A stretch of DNA of 64,000 nucleotides from Prosthecodimorpha hirschii (GTDB lineage: Bacteria > Pseudomonadota > Alphaproteobacteria > Rhizobiales > Ancalomicrobiaceae). The translations under genes and the position numbers were made by a program. The stretch is from positions 4,696,049 through 4,760,048 of the forward strand of contig NZ_LJYW01000001.1 in the NCBI RefSeq assembly GCF_001305515.1, read 5' to 3'. Under the pieces are notes generated by a model, which had not been told where the DNA came from, did not search any database, and worked only from the letters and a program-made list of their open reading frames with translations. Within the stretch, counting starts at the first letter, position 1, and each line of letters starts with the position of its first letter. This document shows, one piece after another, positions 46,760 through 55,647 of this stretch.

Positions 46760-47665
46760 ATGACCTCCGCGCCCCCCGCCTCCGCAACCGCCGCGACGGC
46801 CTCCGACGACACCGTCGGCATGGACTATCTCGACAGCCTGCCGCGGCGCATCCTGGTGACCTATCTGCCGCTGGCCTGCTTCATCTTCGTGCTGCTGTTC
46901 CCATTCTACTGGATGGCGATCACGGCGGTGAAGCCGAACGACCAGTTGACCGACTACGAGCACTATTCGCCCTTCTGGGTGGTCGAGCCGACGCTGCAGC
47001 ACATCAAATATCTGCTGTTCGAAACCTCCTATCCGGGCTGGCTCTGGAACACGGTCGTCGTGTCGGTCTGCGCGACCGCGCTCGCCCTGGTCGCCTCGGT
47101 CTTTGCGGCCTATGCGATCGAGCGTCTGCGCTTCTTCGGCTCGCGCTGGGTCGGCCTCGGCATCTTCCTCGCCTATCTGGTGCCGCCGTCGATCCTGTTC
47201 ATCCCGCTGGCGCTGCTGATCTTCGGGCTCGGCATCTACGACACCAAGCTGGCGCTGATCTTCACCTATCCGACCTTCCTGATCCCCTTCTGCACCTGGC
47301 TGCTGATGGGCTACTTCCGCTCGATCCCCTACGAGCTTGAGGAATGCGCCCTGATCGACGGCGCCTCGCGCTGGCAGATCCTGACCAAGGTCCTGCTGCC
47401 GCTCGCCGTCCCGGGCCTGATCTCGGCCGGCATCTTCGCCTTCACGCTGTCCTGGAACGAGTTCATCTACGCGCTGACCTTCATCCAGTCCTCGGAGAAC
47501 AAGACCATCCCGGTCGGCGTTCTGACCGAACTGGTGCGCGGCGACGTGTTCGAGTGGGGCTCGCTGATGGCCGGCGCCCTGTTCGGCTCGCTGCCGGTGG
47601 TGATCCTCTATTCCTTCTTCGTCGACTACTACGTGGCCTCGATGACCGGAGCCGTGAAGGAATGA
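46760..47665 (+). CDS. ABC transporter permease, MalG type
   Basis: The 301-residue protein has six membrane segments and the EAA loop E-E-C-A-L-I-D-G-A-S-R-W-Q-I-L-T-K-V-L-L-P. The AGGAGAAAG before ATG 46760 is a strong ribosome site. Its stop overlaps the start of ltnD (ATGA), tying transport to metabolism. Confidence 0.92.
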   Translation: MTSAPPASATAATASDDTVGMDYLDSLPRRILVTYLPLACFIFVLLFPFYWMAITAVKPNDQLTDYEHYSPFWVVEPTLQHIKYLLFETSYPGWLWNTVVVSVCATALALVASVFAAYAIERLRFFGSRWVGLGIFLAYLVPPSILFIPLALLIFGLGIYDTKLALIFTYPTFLIPFCTWLLMGYFRSIPYELEECALIDGASRWQILTKVLLPLAVPGLISAGIFAFTLSWNEFIYALTFIQSSENKTIPVGVLTELVRGDVFEWGSLMAGALFGSLPVVILYSFFVDYYVASMTGAVKE

Positions 47666-48621
47666 GCACTCAAACTGCCCCGCTGGCCGCCCAGGGGGCC
47701 GCCCAGGGGACCGCTCTGCGCGCGGCCGTCATCGGCCTCGGCTCGATGGGCTTCGGCATGGCCCAGTCGCTGCGCCGCGCCGGCTTCGATGTCGCCGGCA
47801 CCGACGTGAACCCGGAGGCCGTCGCCCGCTTCGTCGCCGAGGGCGGCCGCGGCGCCGCGAGCCCGGCCGAGGCCGCGGCCGACGCGTCGGTCGTGGTCTG
47901 CGTGGTGGTCAATGCGGCGCAGACGGAGGCGGTGCTGTTCGGTCCCGGCGGTGTCGCCGCCGCGATGCCGGAAGGCGCCGTCTTCGTCTCCTCGGCGACG
48001 ATGGATCCGGCGGTCGCCCGCCGCCTCGCCGCCGGCCTGGAGGCGACCGGCCGGCACTATCTCGACGCGCCGATCTCCGGCGGCGCGGCCCGGGCCGCCA
48101 AGGGCGAGCTGACCGTCATGGCATCCGGCACGCCGGCGGCCTTCGCGGCCGCCCGCAGTGCGCTCGACGCCATGGCCGCCACGGTGCACGAACTCGGCGA
48201 TGCGGCCGGGATCGGCGCCTCCTTCAAGATGATCAACCAACTCCTGGCCGGCGTCCATATCGCAGCGGCCGGCGAGGCGGTCGCGCTCGCCGCCAAGCTG
48301 GGTCTCGACCTCGACAAGGTCTACGAAGTGATCACGGGCTCGGCCGGCAACAGCTGGATGTTCGAGAACCGCGTGCCGCACATCCTGGCCGGCGACTACC
48401 GGCCGCTGTCGGCGATCGAGATCTTCGTCAAGGATCTCGGCATCGTCCAGGACATGGTCCGCGCGGAGCGCTTCCCGGCGCCGATCGCGGCCGCGGCCCT
48501 GCAGATGTATCTCGCCAGCGCCGGCCTCGGCTTCGGCCGCGACGACGACAGTTCGGTCGCGCGCACCTATGCGCAGCTCTCCGGTGCCCGTCTGCCGCAG
48601 CCCGGCGGGCCGGCCGAGTAG
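47662..48621 (+). CDS. ltnD: L-threonate dehydrogenase (LtnD), 3-hydroxyisobutyrate dehydrogenase family
   Basis: The 319-residue enzyme has the NAD motif V-I-G-L-G-S-M-G-F-G-M-A, the substrate loop D-A-P-I-S-G-G and the catalytic lysine in F-K-M-I-N-Q-L-L-A-G. In the known four-carbon acid pathway LtnD oxidises L-threonate at C2 to 2-oxo-tetronate. Assignment to LtnD rather than another beta-hydroxyacid dehydrogenase rests on otnI and otnK directly downstream. The start overlaps the permease stop. Confidence 0.85.
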   Translation: MSTQTAPLAAQGAAQGTALRAAVIGLGSMGFGMAQSLRRAGFDVAGTDVNPEAVARFVAEGGRGAASPAEAAADASVVVCVVVNAAQTEAVLFGPGGVAAAMPEGAVFVSSATMDPAVARRLAAGLEATGRHYLDAPISGGAARAAKGELTVMASGTPAAFAAARSALDAMAATVHELGDAAGIGASFKMINQLLAGVHIAAAGEAVALAAKLGLDLDKVYEVITGSAGNSWMFENRVPHILAGDYRPLSAIEIFVKDLGIVQDMVRAERFPAPIAAAALQMYLASAGLGFGRDDDSSVARTYAQLSGARLPQPGGPAE

Positions 48622-48724
48622 GCGCGCGCCTTCGAGCCAGCGCCCGCGCGGCGCGCGCATCGATGGATCGATCCGGGCCGGCGGCGATCACGCCCCGGCC
48701 GTTCCAACGCCAGGGGAGGGGCCG

Positions 48725-49507
48725 GTGCCGGTCTTCGCCGCCAATCTGACCATGATGTTCAACGAGTGGGGCTTTCTCGACCGCTTCGACGCGGCGGCCG
48801 AGGCCGGCTTCACGGCGGTGGAATTCCTGTTCCCCTACGATCATCCGCCCGAGATCGTGGCCGAACGGCTCCGCCGCAACGGCCTGACCCAGGCGCTGTT
48901 CAACATGCCGCCGGGCGACTGGGCGGCCGGCGAACGCGGCCTTGCCGCCCTGCCGGAGCGCTTCGCCGAGGTTCAGGCCGGCGTCGCCAAGGCGCTCGAC
49001 TATGCCGCCGCGACCGGCGTCAAGCGCATCCACATCATGGCCGGTCTCGCCGCGTCCGACGATGCCGCCGCCATGGCCGCCTATCGCCGGTCGGTCGAGC
49101 ATGCCGCCGGCCGCCTCGCCGAGGCCGGCATCGACCTGCTGCTGGAGCCGATCAACGGGCGCGACATGCCCGGCTATTTTCTCAACGATTTCGACCGCAC
49201 GGCGGCGCTGATCGGCGAGATCGGGCTCGGCAACGTCAAGCTCCAGTTCGACATCTACCATCGCCAGATCATCCATGGCGATGTCGCCAAGGGGCTGGAA
49301 CGGCTGATGCCGCTGACCGGCCATGTCCAGATCGCCAATCCGCCCGGCCGGCACGAACCGGACGACGGCGAACTGAACTATCCGTTCCTGTTCGCCGAGC
49401 TGGACCGGCTCGGCTACCAGGGCTTCGTCGGCTGCGAATACCGGCCGCGCGGCGCCACGCTCGACGGGCTGGGCTGGATCGCCCCCTATCGCGGAGCGCG
49501 GTCGTGA
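48725..49507 (+). CDS. otnI: 2-oxo-tetronate isomerase (OtnI), hydroxypyruvate isomerase-like
   Basis: The 260-residue TIM-barrel protein begins P-V-F-A-A-N-L-T-M-M-F-N-E and has L-L-L-E-P-I-N-G-R-D-M-P-G-Y and Q-F-D-I-Y-H-R-Q, the metal-binding Glu, Asp and His of the Hyi/OtnI group. OtnI converts 2-oxo-tetronate to 3-oxo-tetronate. The start is GTG 48725 after GGGGAGGGG. Its stop overlaps the GTG of otnK. Confidence 0.88.
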   Translation: MPVFAANLTMMFNEWGFLDRFDAAAEAGFTAVEFLFPYDHPPEIVAERLRRNGLTQALFNMPPGDWAAGERGLAALPERFAEVQAGVAKALDYAAATGVKRIHIMAGLAASDDAAAMAAYRRSVEHAAGRLAEAGIDLLLEPINGRDMPGYFLNDFDRTAALIGEIGLGNVKLQFDIYHRQIIHGDVAKGLERLMPLTGHVQIANPPGRHEPDDGELNYPFLFAELDRLGYQGFVGCEYRPRGATLDGLGWIAPYRGARS

Positions 49508-50784
49508 CGCTCGCCCTCGGCTGCATCGCCGACGACTATACCGGCGCCTCGGACCTCGCCAACAGCCTGGCCAAGGCCGGGCTGCGCACCGTGCAGACGA
49601 TCGGCGTGCCCGCTGCCGGGCTGGCCCTGCCGGAAATCGACGCCATCGTCTGCGCCTTCAAGATCCGCTCGGTGCCGGCGGCGGACGCCGTCGCGGCGGC
49701 CTTGCAGGCGGAAACCTGGCTGCGCGGGCAGGGGGCCGGCCACGTCCTCTACAAGGTCTGTTCGACCTTCGATTCCACGGATGAGGGCAATATCGGTCCG
49801 GTCACCGATGCGCTGCGCGCGCGGGCCGGCGAGCCGATCGCGCTGGTCAATTCGGCCTTCCCGGAGGCCGGCCGCACCATCTACCAGGGCCATCTCTTCG
49901 TCGGCGCGCTGCCGCTGAACGAGAGCCCGCTCAAGGACCATCCGCTCAACCCGATGACCGACGCCAATCTGGTGCGCGTGCTGGCGCGGCAGAGCCGCTC
50001 CGGCGTCGGCCTGGTCGACCGCAAGACCATCGCGGCCGGCGATGCGGCGGTGGCGGCGCGCCTCGCGGCACTCGTCCAGGAGGGCAAGGGCGCGGCGATC
50101 GCCGACACCATCGAGGACGCTGATCTCGAAACCCTCGGCCGGGTCGCGATGACCCACAAGGTCTCGACCGGCGCCTCGGGCCTCGGCCTCGGCATCGCCC
50201 GGGCGCTGGTCGCCTCGGGCCGGGTGCGCGCCGCGACGAGCGGCTCGGCCGGGCTTGAGGTGGTCGGCGGACCGGCGGCCTGCCTGGCGGGGTCCTGCTC
50301 GCAGGCGACCCTCGGCCAGATCGCCGAGGCCGAGCGGATCATGCCGGTGCTGCGGCTCGATGCCGAGCGGCTGGGGACGGACGGCATCGCCGAGACCGAC
50401 CGCGCGATCGCCTTTGCGGGCGAGCGCATCGGCGCCGGCCCGGTGCTGGTCGCGTCCAGCGGCACGCCGGACGAGGTGGCGGCCGTGCAGGCGAAGTTCG
50501 GTCGCGACGCGGCCGGCCACGCCATCGAAGCCGGCATGGCGCGCATCGCCGAGGCCCTGGTGGCGCGCGGCGTGCGCCGGCTGGTCGTCGCCGGCGGCGA
50601 GACCTCCGGCGCGGTCGTCGAGCGGCTGGCCATCCCGGCCTTCCGGCTCGGCCCGGAGATTGCGCCCGGCGTGCCGGTTCTGCATGCCCTCGGCATCGCC
50701 GGCGGGCCGATGGTGCTGGCGCTCAAGTCCGGCAATTTCGGCGCCCCGACCTTCTTCGCCGATGCGCTGAAGCTGATGCCGTGA
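49504..50784 (+). CDS. otnK: 3-oxo-tetronate kinase (OtnK), DUF1537 family
   Basis: The 426-residue protein has the DUF1537/four-carbon acid sugar kinase motifs: the N-terminal I-A-D-D-Y-T-G-A-S-D-L-A-N, K-V-C-S-T-F-D-S-T-D-E-G-N-I-G and the C-terminal nucleotide motif V-V-A-G-G-E-T-S-G-A-V-V. It phosphorylates 3-oxo-tetronate at O4. The next known step is a class II aldolase (OtnC), which is absent from this window. GTG 49504 overlaps the otnI stop as GTGA. Confidence 0.92.
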   Translation: MTLALGCIADDYTGASDLANSLAKAGLRTVQTIGVPAAGLALPEIDAIVCAFKIRSVPAADAVAAALQAETWLRGQGAGHVLYKVCSTFDSTDEGNIGPVTDALRARAGEPIALVNSAFPEAGRTIYQGHLFVGALPLNESPLKDHPLNPMTDANLVRVLARQSRSGVGLVDRKTIAAGDAAVAARLAALVQEGKGAAIADTIEDADLETLGRVAMTHKVSTGASGLGLGIARALVASGRVRAATSGSAGLEVVGGPAACLAGSCSQATLGQIAEAERIMPVLRLDAERLGTDGIAETDRAIAFAGERIGAGPVLVASSGTPDEVAAVQAKFGRDAAGHAIEAGMARIAEALVARGVRRLVVAGGETSGAVVERLAIPAFRLGPEIAPGVPVLHALGIAGGPMVLALKSGNFGAPTFFADALKLMP

Positions 50785-50804
50785 CGCCGATGCGCTGACG
50801 AGGC

Positions 50805-50829
50805 GGGGGACGGATCGCATCCGCCCCTC
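50805..50829. terminator. Bidirectional terminator between otnK and kdgF
   Basis: GGGGG-A-CGGAT is opposed by ATCCG-C-CCCTC around CGC, an imperfect stem in the 61-bp gap between two convergent stops. There is no U tract. Confidence 0.5.
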
Positions 50830-50845
50830 CGGTCCCCTCAGGCGA

Positions 50846-51190
50846 TCAAAGAAAGTCCTCGCGCGCCGGCGTGAACACGTCGACCAGCACGCCGGGCTCC
50901 AGCGCAACGGCGCCGTGGACCAGGTCCGGAGAGACGAAATAGACGTCGCCCGGGCCGAGCTCGGCGACCTGCCCGTCGATGGTCAGTTCGAAGCGGCCGG
51001 ACTGGACGTAGCTCGCCTGCCGGTGCGGATGGCTGTGCAGCGCGCCGACCGCGCCCGCCTCGAAGGCGACCTCGACCACCATCAGGTGGTCGTCGAAGCA
51101 CAGGATGCGCCGCTTCACGCCGGCGCCCAGATCCTGCCAGGCAATCTCGGCCGCCTTGCCGAAGGGCGCCGCCTTGTCGACCGTCACCAT
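50846..51190 (-). CDS. kdgF: KdgF-like cupin for unsaturated uronate linearisation
   Basis: The 114-residue single-domain cupin has G-A-L-H-S-H-P-H-R-Q-A-S-Y-V (metal His and Gln) and V-S-P-D-L-V-H-G. KdgF proteins convert 4,5-unsaturated galacturonate or guluronate to the linear keto form. Placement after kduI and kduD in one minus-strand unit supports the name. GGGAGA precedes the ATG at 51190. Confidence 0.85.
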   Translation of the reverse strand: MVTVDKAAPFGKAAEIAWQDLGAGVKRRILCFDDHLMVVEVAFEAGAVGALHSHPHRQASYVQSGRFELTIDGQVAELGPGDVYFVSPDLVHGAVALEPGVLVDVFTPAREDFL

Positions 51191-51272
51191 GTCGTCTCCC
51201 TTCAGAAGCAACGCCCGGTCGGAGCGACAGGCTCCGATCGGAACAGGTTTGCGCCAGCAAAGGCATGCGCGC

Positions 51273-52031
51273 TCAGCGCGCGAGCCAGCCGCCGTCGACC
51301 GGCAGGCAGACCCCATGGACATAGTCGGAAGCATCCGAGGCCAGGAACACCGCCGCGCCGGCGAGATCGGCCGGCTCGCCCCAGCGCCCGGCCGGAATGC
51401 GCGCCGAGATCTCGGCGTTGCGGGTGGCATCGGCGCGGATCGCGGCGGTGTTGTCGGTGACCATGTAGCCGGGCGCGATCGCATTGACGTTGATGCGGTG
51501 CTTCGCCCATTCGTTGGCCATGATCCGGGCGAGGCCGAGCAGCCCACTCTTGGCCGCCGTATAGGCCGGCACGCGGATGCCGCCCTGATAGGACAGCATC
51601 GAGGCGATATGGATGATCTTGCCCGGCTGCCCGGCCGCGACGCAATGGCGGGCGAAGGCCTGCGACAGGAAGAAGATCGACTTCAGGTTCAGGTCGATGA
51701 CCGCGTCCCAGTCGGCCTCGGTGAAGTCGAGCGAATCCGCCCGCCGGATCATGCCGGCATTGTTGACGAGGATGTCGGCCCGCCCAAAGGCCGCGACGGC
51801 CTGTCGGATCGTGTCGCCGGCATCCGCGCTGCCGAGATCGGCCGCGATCGCGCGATAGCGGCGCCCGGCAGCCTCGACACCGGCGGCGGTCGCCGACTGG
51901 TCGGACCGGGCGATGCCGACGATGTCGGCGCCGGCCAGGGCGAGGCCCTTCGCCATGCCCCGGCCGAGCCCGGTCGAGGCGCCGGTGACGATGGCCACGC
52001 GGCCGGAGAGATCGAACAGTGTCACGGCCAT
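51273..52031 (-). CDS. kduD: 2-dehydro-3-deoxy-D-gluconate 5-dehydrogenase (KduD), SDR family
   Basis: The 252-residue short-chain dehydrogenase has T-G-A-S-T-G-L-G-R-G (residues 16-25), N-N-A-G (90-93) and the catalytic S144, Y157 and K161. KduD interconverts 2,5-diketo-3-deoxygluconate and 2-keto-3-deoxygluconate. It starts 20 bases after kduI. The C-terminal V-D-G-G-W is typical. Confidence 0.92.
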   Translation of the reverse strand: MAVTLFDLSGRVAIVTGASTGLGRGMAKGLALAGADIVGIARSDQSATAAGVEAAGRRYRAIAADLGSADAGDTIRQAVAAFGRADILVNNAGMIRRADSLDFTEADWDAVIDLNLKSIFFLSQAFARHCVAAGQPGKIIHIASMLSYQGGIRVPAYTAAKSGLLGLARIMANEWAKHRINVNAIAPGYMVTDNTAAIRADATRNAEISARIPAGRWGEPADLAGAAVFLASDASDYVHGVCLPVDGGWLAR

Positions 52032-52051
52032 CGCCCTCTTGTGCCGACCGG

Positions 52052-52882
52052 TCAGCGCAGGTCCTGCGGCTTGACCATGTCCATGTCGGTGAATTCCTGG
52101 TTCTCGCCGGCCATCGCCCAGATGAAGGAATAGTTGCGCGTGCCCGAGCCCATATGGATCGACCAGGACGGCGAGATCACCGCCTGCTCGTTGGCGAGGA
52201 CCAGATGCCGGGTCTCGTCCGGTTTGCCCATGTAGTGGAAGACGCGGCCGTCCTCGCCGAGCCCGAAATAGAGATAGGCTTCCATCCGCCGTTCGTGGGT
52301 GTGGCACGGATAGGTGTTCCAGACGCTGCCCTCATAAAGATCGGTCTGGCCCATGCACAGCTGGCAGGTCTCGATCACGTCCGGGTGCAGATACTGGCGC
52401 AGCTGGCGCTTGTTGGCGTCGCGCACCGTGCCGAGTTCCAGGGTGCGGGCATCGGCCTTGCGGATCGCCCGGGTCGGGCAGGCGCGGTGTGCCGGCACGC
52501 TGACCAGGTAGAATTTGGCCGGATTGGCCGGATCCGGGCTTTCGAAGGCCACGTCCTTGGCGCCCTTGCCGATATAGAGCGCATCCGCCTCGACGAGATC
52601 GTAGGCGGTGCCGTCGACGATGATCCGGCCGGCGCCGGCAATGACGAAGATGCCGGCCTCGCGCCGGTCGAAGAAGCCGAGGCCGCCGAACATGGCGCCG
52701 CCCTCGGGCCGGAGCGGTTCGCCGACCGGCATCAGGCCGGCCACGACCATGCGGTCGTCGTGGCAATAGGTCATCCGGATCGCACCGGGCGCGAAAACGC
52801 CGTCGATCAGGTAGCGCGCCCGGAGCGTCGCGGTGTCATAGGCCGGATAGTCGGCCGCGTGGGTCGAATAGCGGATGTCCAT
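52052..52882 (-). CDS. kduI: 5-dehydro-4-deoxy-D-glucuronate isomerase (KduI)
   Basis: The 276-residue protein has the zinc ligands H194, H196 and E201 in C-H-T-H-E-R-R-M-E and H243 in S-I-H-M-G, in register with E. coli KduI with an offset of two. It isomerises the linear product of unsaturated uronates from pectin or alginate-like polymers. ATG 52882 follows GGAACG. It is first of the kduI-kduD-kdgF unit. Kinase and aldolase for the product are not in the window. Confidence 0.95.
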   Translation of the reverse strand: MDIRYSTHAADYPAYDTATLRARYLIDGVFAPGAIRMTYCHDDRMVVAGLMPVGEPLRPEGGAMFGGLGFFDRREAGIFVIAGAGRIIVDGTAYDLVEADALYIGKGAKDVAFESPDPANPAKFYLVSVPAHRACPTRAIRKADARTLELGTVRDANKRQLRQYLHPDVIETCQLCMGQTDLYEGSVWNTYPCHTHERRMEAYLYFGLGEDGRVFHYMGKPDETRHLVLANEQAVISPSWSIHMGSGTRNYSFIWAMAGENQEFTDMDMVKPQDLR

Positions 52883-52933
52883 GGCGTTCCGGCCTCGTCC
52901 TGTCGCTGCCCGGCACTTCGCGGCCGGTGCCGT

Positions 52934-52964
52934 TCTATAGCAGCTTGTATGATGACACGACAAG
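52934..52964 (-). promoter_or_regulatory. kduI promoter with overlapping inverted repeat
   Basis: Minus-strand TTGTCG (52963-52958), 18-bp spacer, TATAGA (52939-52934). CTTGT (52944-52948) faces ACAAG (52960-52964), a 21-bp interrupted palindrome across the spacer and -35. A GntR-type uronate regulator is a plausible binder; none is encoded here. Confidence 0.5.
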
Positions 52965-53072
52965 TTGGGAGAGGATCGCAATTCGCTGGGTATCGCGCTG
53001 TCCATGCCACTTGCGCGCGAAATGTCGCCCCGGCAATATGGATCGCCAGCTTCGCCGGACGGCTTTCGATCG

Positions 53073-53603
53073 ATGTCAGATTTGGATTCCCGCTTCGGAC
53101 AGGCGATCGTGCCGGCTTACGTGCATCCCTGCGAACAGGCGCTGCCGCCGAGAAGCCTTGTGGTCGTCAAACTGGAAGACGGCGCGCTTCTGGCAGCACT
53201 GCGAGCCATGTTGAAGGCTGTCGATCGGTCCGTCTATCCGTCGCACGGCTTTCATTCCGACTATTCGATGATCTGGGTTGTGGACCTGGAGGGTCTGCTT
53301 CGGATCGGGCTCGAGGAGGATGACCACGACCGGTTTTCGGTCGCCATTCCGCGCAGCCGGGCGGTGCGCGGCCGTCCAAAGCGCGGGCATCCGGCCCTGG
53401 TCGCTGGCGAAGCGGCTCGGATAGGCGGGGAATTGCTGTATGATGTCTCGGCATCGGAGCCGAAATGGGTGCTTTCCAATCGATCCGGCCGCTACGGTCT
53501 TGTCGAGGATCGTTCCGAACGACATCTCCGGAACGTCGCCGAAATTCTCGCGGTGTGTGGCGTCGAGGTGGAGATCGATTTTAGAAGCAGTGGTGGCGCA
53601 TGA
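53073..53603 (+). CDS. Hypothetical protein with a GHPxL...GEL...NxSGRY motif
   Basis: I cannot name this 176-residue protein. The C-terminal half contains R-G-H-P-A-L-V-A-G (104-112), G-G-E-L (118-121) and W-V-L-S-N-R-S-G-R-Y (132-141). This resembles, from memory, the H-S-S-L..A-G-E..I-S-N-x-S-G-H-Y pattern in putative polymorphic-toxin C-termini. There is no signal peptide. ATG 53073 is the start that leads into the conserved-looking part. Its stop overlaps the next ATG (ATGA), so the two genes are coupled. It is divergent from kduI. Confidence 0.75.
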   Translation: MSDLDSRFGQAIVPAYVHPCEQALPPRSLVVVKLEDGALLAALRAMLKAVDRSVYPSHGFHSDYSMIWVVDLEGLLRIGLEEDDHDRFSVAIPRSRAVRGRPKRGHPALVAGEAARIGGELLYDVSASEPKWVLSNRSGRYGLVEDRSERHLRNVAEILAVCGVEVEIDFRSSGGA

Positions 53604-54100
53604 ACGATACCGTTGACCTGATTCATCTCCTCGGAAGGTTGCGGCCGAGCGAACTCGATCGCCTCGCCGACGGGATCCGTCAGGGCGGTCTGGAGGAATT
53701 CAGGACGGCGCTGCATGCTTTCGTCCGGCAGGAATACCCGGGGCCGGTGTCGCAATCCGTGGCCGACGACATGGTGACCGTGGCCTCCGACCTGCGCGTG
53801 CTGGCCGCACGATTGGGCCGACCGGTTGCGGACTTCATGGAGACGGTCGCATCCCCGGTCGACGAGGCGTTCCAATCCGCGCTTGGCGGCGCCGACATCC
53901 CGTCGATCGTTGCGATCGGTGCCGAGCGGGCGGCGGCGACCGCCCTTTCGGCGGTACCGCCAAAGACTGCAAAGCAAAGAATCGCTGAGGCGGCCGCCAA
54001 GCTCCCCAAGCGGGCCGCCAAGCTCCCCAAGCCGGTCGGTGTTGTGCCCCCGGCTGCGCCCACGCGATCGAAGACCCGGTTCGCGCAAGGCGAGGGGTGA
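53600..54100 (+). CDS. Hypothetical helical protein coupled to the 53073 gene
   Basis: I do not recognise this 166-residue protein. The first 110 residues look helical with no membrane segment; the tail repeats K-L-P-K-R-A-A-K-L-P-K-P and is basic and Pro/Ala-rich, so it may bind nucleic acid or be disordered. It starts in an ATGA overlap with the preceding gene and ends 11 bases from the convergent decarboxylase. As the partner of a possible toxin-like protein it could be an antitoxin or adaptor; this is only positional. Confidence 0.72.
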   Translation: MNDTVDLIHLLGRLRPSELDRLADGIRQGGLEEFRTALHAFVRQEYPGPVSQSVADDMVTVASDLRVLAARLGRPVADFMETVASPVDEAFQSALGGADIPSIVAIGAERAAATALSAVPPKTAKQRIAEAAAKLPKRAAKLPKPVGVVPPAAPTRSKTRFAQGEG

Positions 54101-54110
54101 CCCGCGGAGA

Positions 54111-55559
54111 CTATCCCTCCCGGCCGATCCGTGCCGCGAGCTCGCGGGCGACCTCCAGGACCATGAGCACGTCGGCGCGGGTGGTGTCGGTCTGGCCGAC
54201 CTGGACGCGGATGACGAAGCGGTTCTGGTGCCGGGTCTGGGTCAGGTAGATGCGGCCGTCGGCATTGATCGCCTCGATGAGGTCCGTGTTCAGCCGGTCG
54301 AGTGCGGCGTCGTCGCCGGCAAAGCCGTGCGGGCGATAGCGGAAGCTGAACAGGGCGAGGACCGGCGTCGATGTCAGCTCGAAATCCGGATCGGCGTCGA
54401 ACAGGCCGGCCAGTTCGCGCGCCCAGGCGACGTGATCGCGGATCTTGGCCCGCAGCGCCTCGACGCCGTAGTAGCGGATCACGAACCACAGTTTCAGCGC
54501 CCGGAAGCGACGGCCGAGCGGCACGGACCATTCGTTATAGTCGGTGACGCCGGCGATCTCGTTGTCGCCGAGCCCGAGGGTGCGCAAATAGGCCGGCCGC
54601 AGCCCGAGCGTATAGGTCAGGGCCTTGGGATCCTTCACGAAATGGGCCGAGCAGTCGAAATTCGTGAACAGCCATTTGTGCGGATTGAAGACGAAGCTGT
54701 CGGCCGCCTCGGCGCCGCGCATCAGATGGCGGAACTCCGGGCAGATCATCGCCGAACCGGCCCAGGCGGCATCGACATGCAGGAAGATGCCGTGCCGGCG
54801 TGCCACGTCGGCGACGCGGGCGATGTCGTCGACCGCGCCAACCGAGGTGCCGCCAAGGCACGCGACGATCAGGAACGGCGTCATGCCGGCGGCCTTGTCC
54901 TCGCGGATCTGCTCGTCGAGGGCGGCCACGTCCAGGCTGCAGAGCGGGCCGGCGCTGGGCAGCTTGACCAGGTTCTGGTGGCCGATGCCGGCCATCCGGA
55001 TCGCCTTGTCGACCGAGGAATGCGCTTCCGCCGAGCAATAGGCCCGGAGCGGCGTCGCGCCGAACAGGCCGGCCGTGTTGCTCATATAGGAAAGCGCGCG
55101 TTCGCGGGCGGTCAGCACGGCCGCGAAGGTGGCGCTGGTCGCGGAATCCTGGATCACGCCGGCAAAGCTCGGCGGCAGGCCGATCATGCCGCGCAGCCAT
55201 TCCATCATGCGCGCTTCAAGCTCGGTCGCCGCCGGCGAGGTCTGCCAGAGCATGCATTGCGCCGCCATGGCGGCGGTGACGAACTCGGCGACCACCGCGG
55301 GCGGGCTGGAATTGGCCGGGAAATAGGCGAAGAAGCGCGGATGCTGCCAATGCGTCATGCCGGGCAGGATGGTCCGGTCCAGATCGGCGAAGATCGCCTC
55401 CATCGGCTCGCCCTGCAGCGGCGGCTCGGCCGGGATCGCCTGGTGGATCGCGCCGGGCGCGGTCTGGGCGCGCACGGGGCGCTCGCGCACGGTGGCGAGA
55501 TAGTCGACCGCCCAATCGGCGGCGCGGCGCGCCCATTGGCGGAAATCGAACGACGGCAT
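54111..55559 (-). CDS. PLP-dependent aromatic-L-amino-acid decarboxylase-like protein
   Basis: The 482-residue protein belongs to group II decarboxylases. It has H-P-R-F-F-A-Y-F-P, H-V-D-A-A-W-A-G-S-A and the PLP lysine in F-N-P-H-K-W-L-F-T-N-F-D, all typical of DOPA/tryptophan decarboxylases. It would turn aromatic amino acids into arylalkylamines. The start at 55559 follows GGAATTCCCG. It lies 88 bases after dppF, with two small hairpins between (55600-55614 and 55630-55645), so it is partly coupled to the dipeptide operon. Confidence 0.87.
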   Translation of the reverse strand: MPSFDFRQWARRAADWAVDYLATVRERPVRAQTAPGAIHQAIPAEPPLQGEPMEAIFADLDRTILPGMTHWQHPRFFAYFPANSSPPAVVAEFVTAAMAAQCMLWQTSPAATELEARMMEWLRGMIGLPPSFAGVIQDSATSATFAAVLTARERALSYMSNTAGLFGATPLRAYCSAEAHSSVDKAIRMAGIGHQNLVKLPSAGPLCSLDVAALDEQIREDKAAGMTPFLIVACLGGTSVGAVDDIARVADVARRHGIFLHVDAAWAGSAMICPEFRHLMRGAEAADSFVFNPHKWLFTNFDCSAHFVKDPKALTYTLGLRPAYLRTLGLGDNEIAGVTDYNEWSVPLGRRFRALKLWFVIRYYGVEALRAKIRDHVAWARELAGLFDADPDFELTSTPVLALFSFRYRPHGFAGDDAALDRLNTDLIEAINADGRIYLTQTRHQNRFVIRVQVGQTDTTRADVLMVLEVARELAARIGREG

Positions 55560-55647
55560 CGGGAATTCCACTCGGATGGCGGGGGTGTCCCACGAGTCAG
55601 GGGGCATTCCCCCCGGTTTCGAGGGCTTCACCCCTGTTTCGGGGTCG

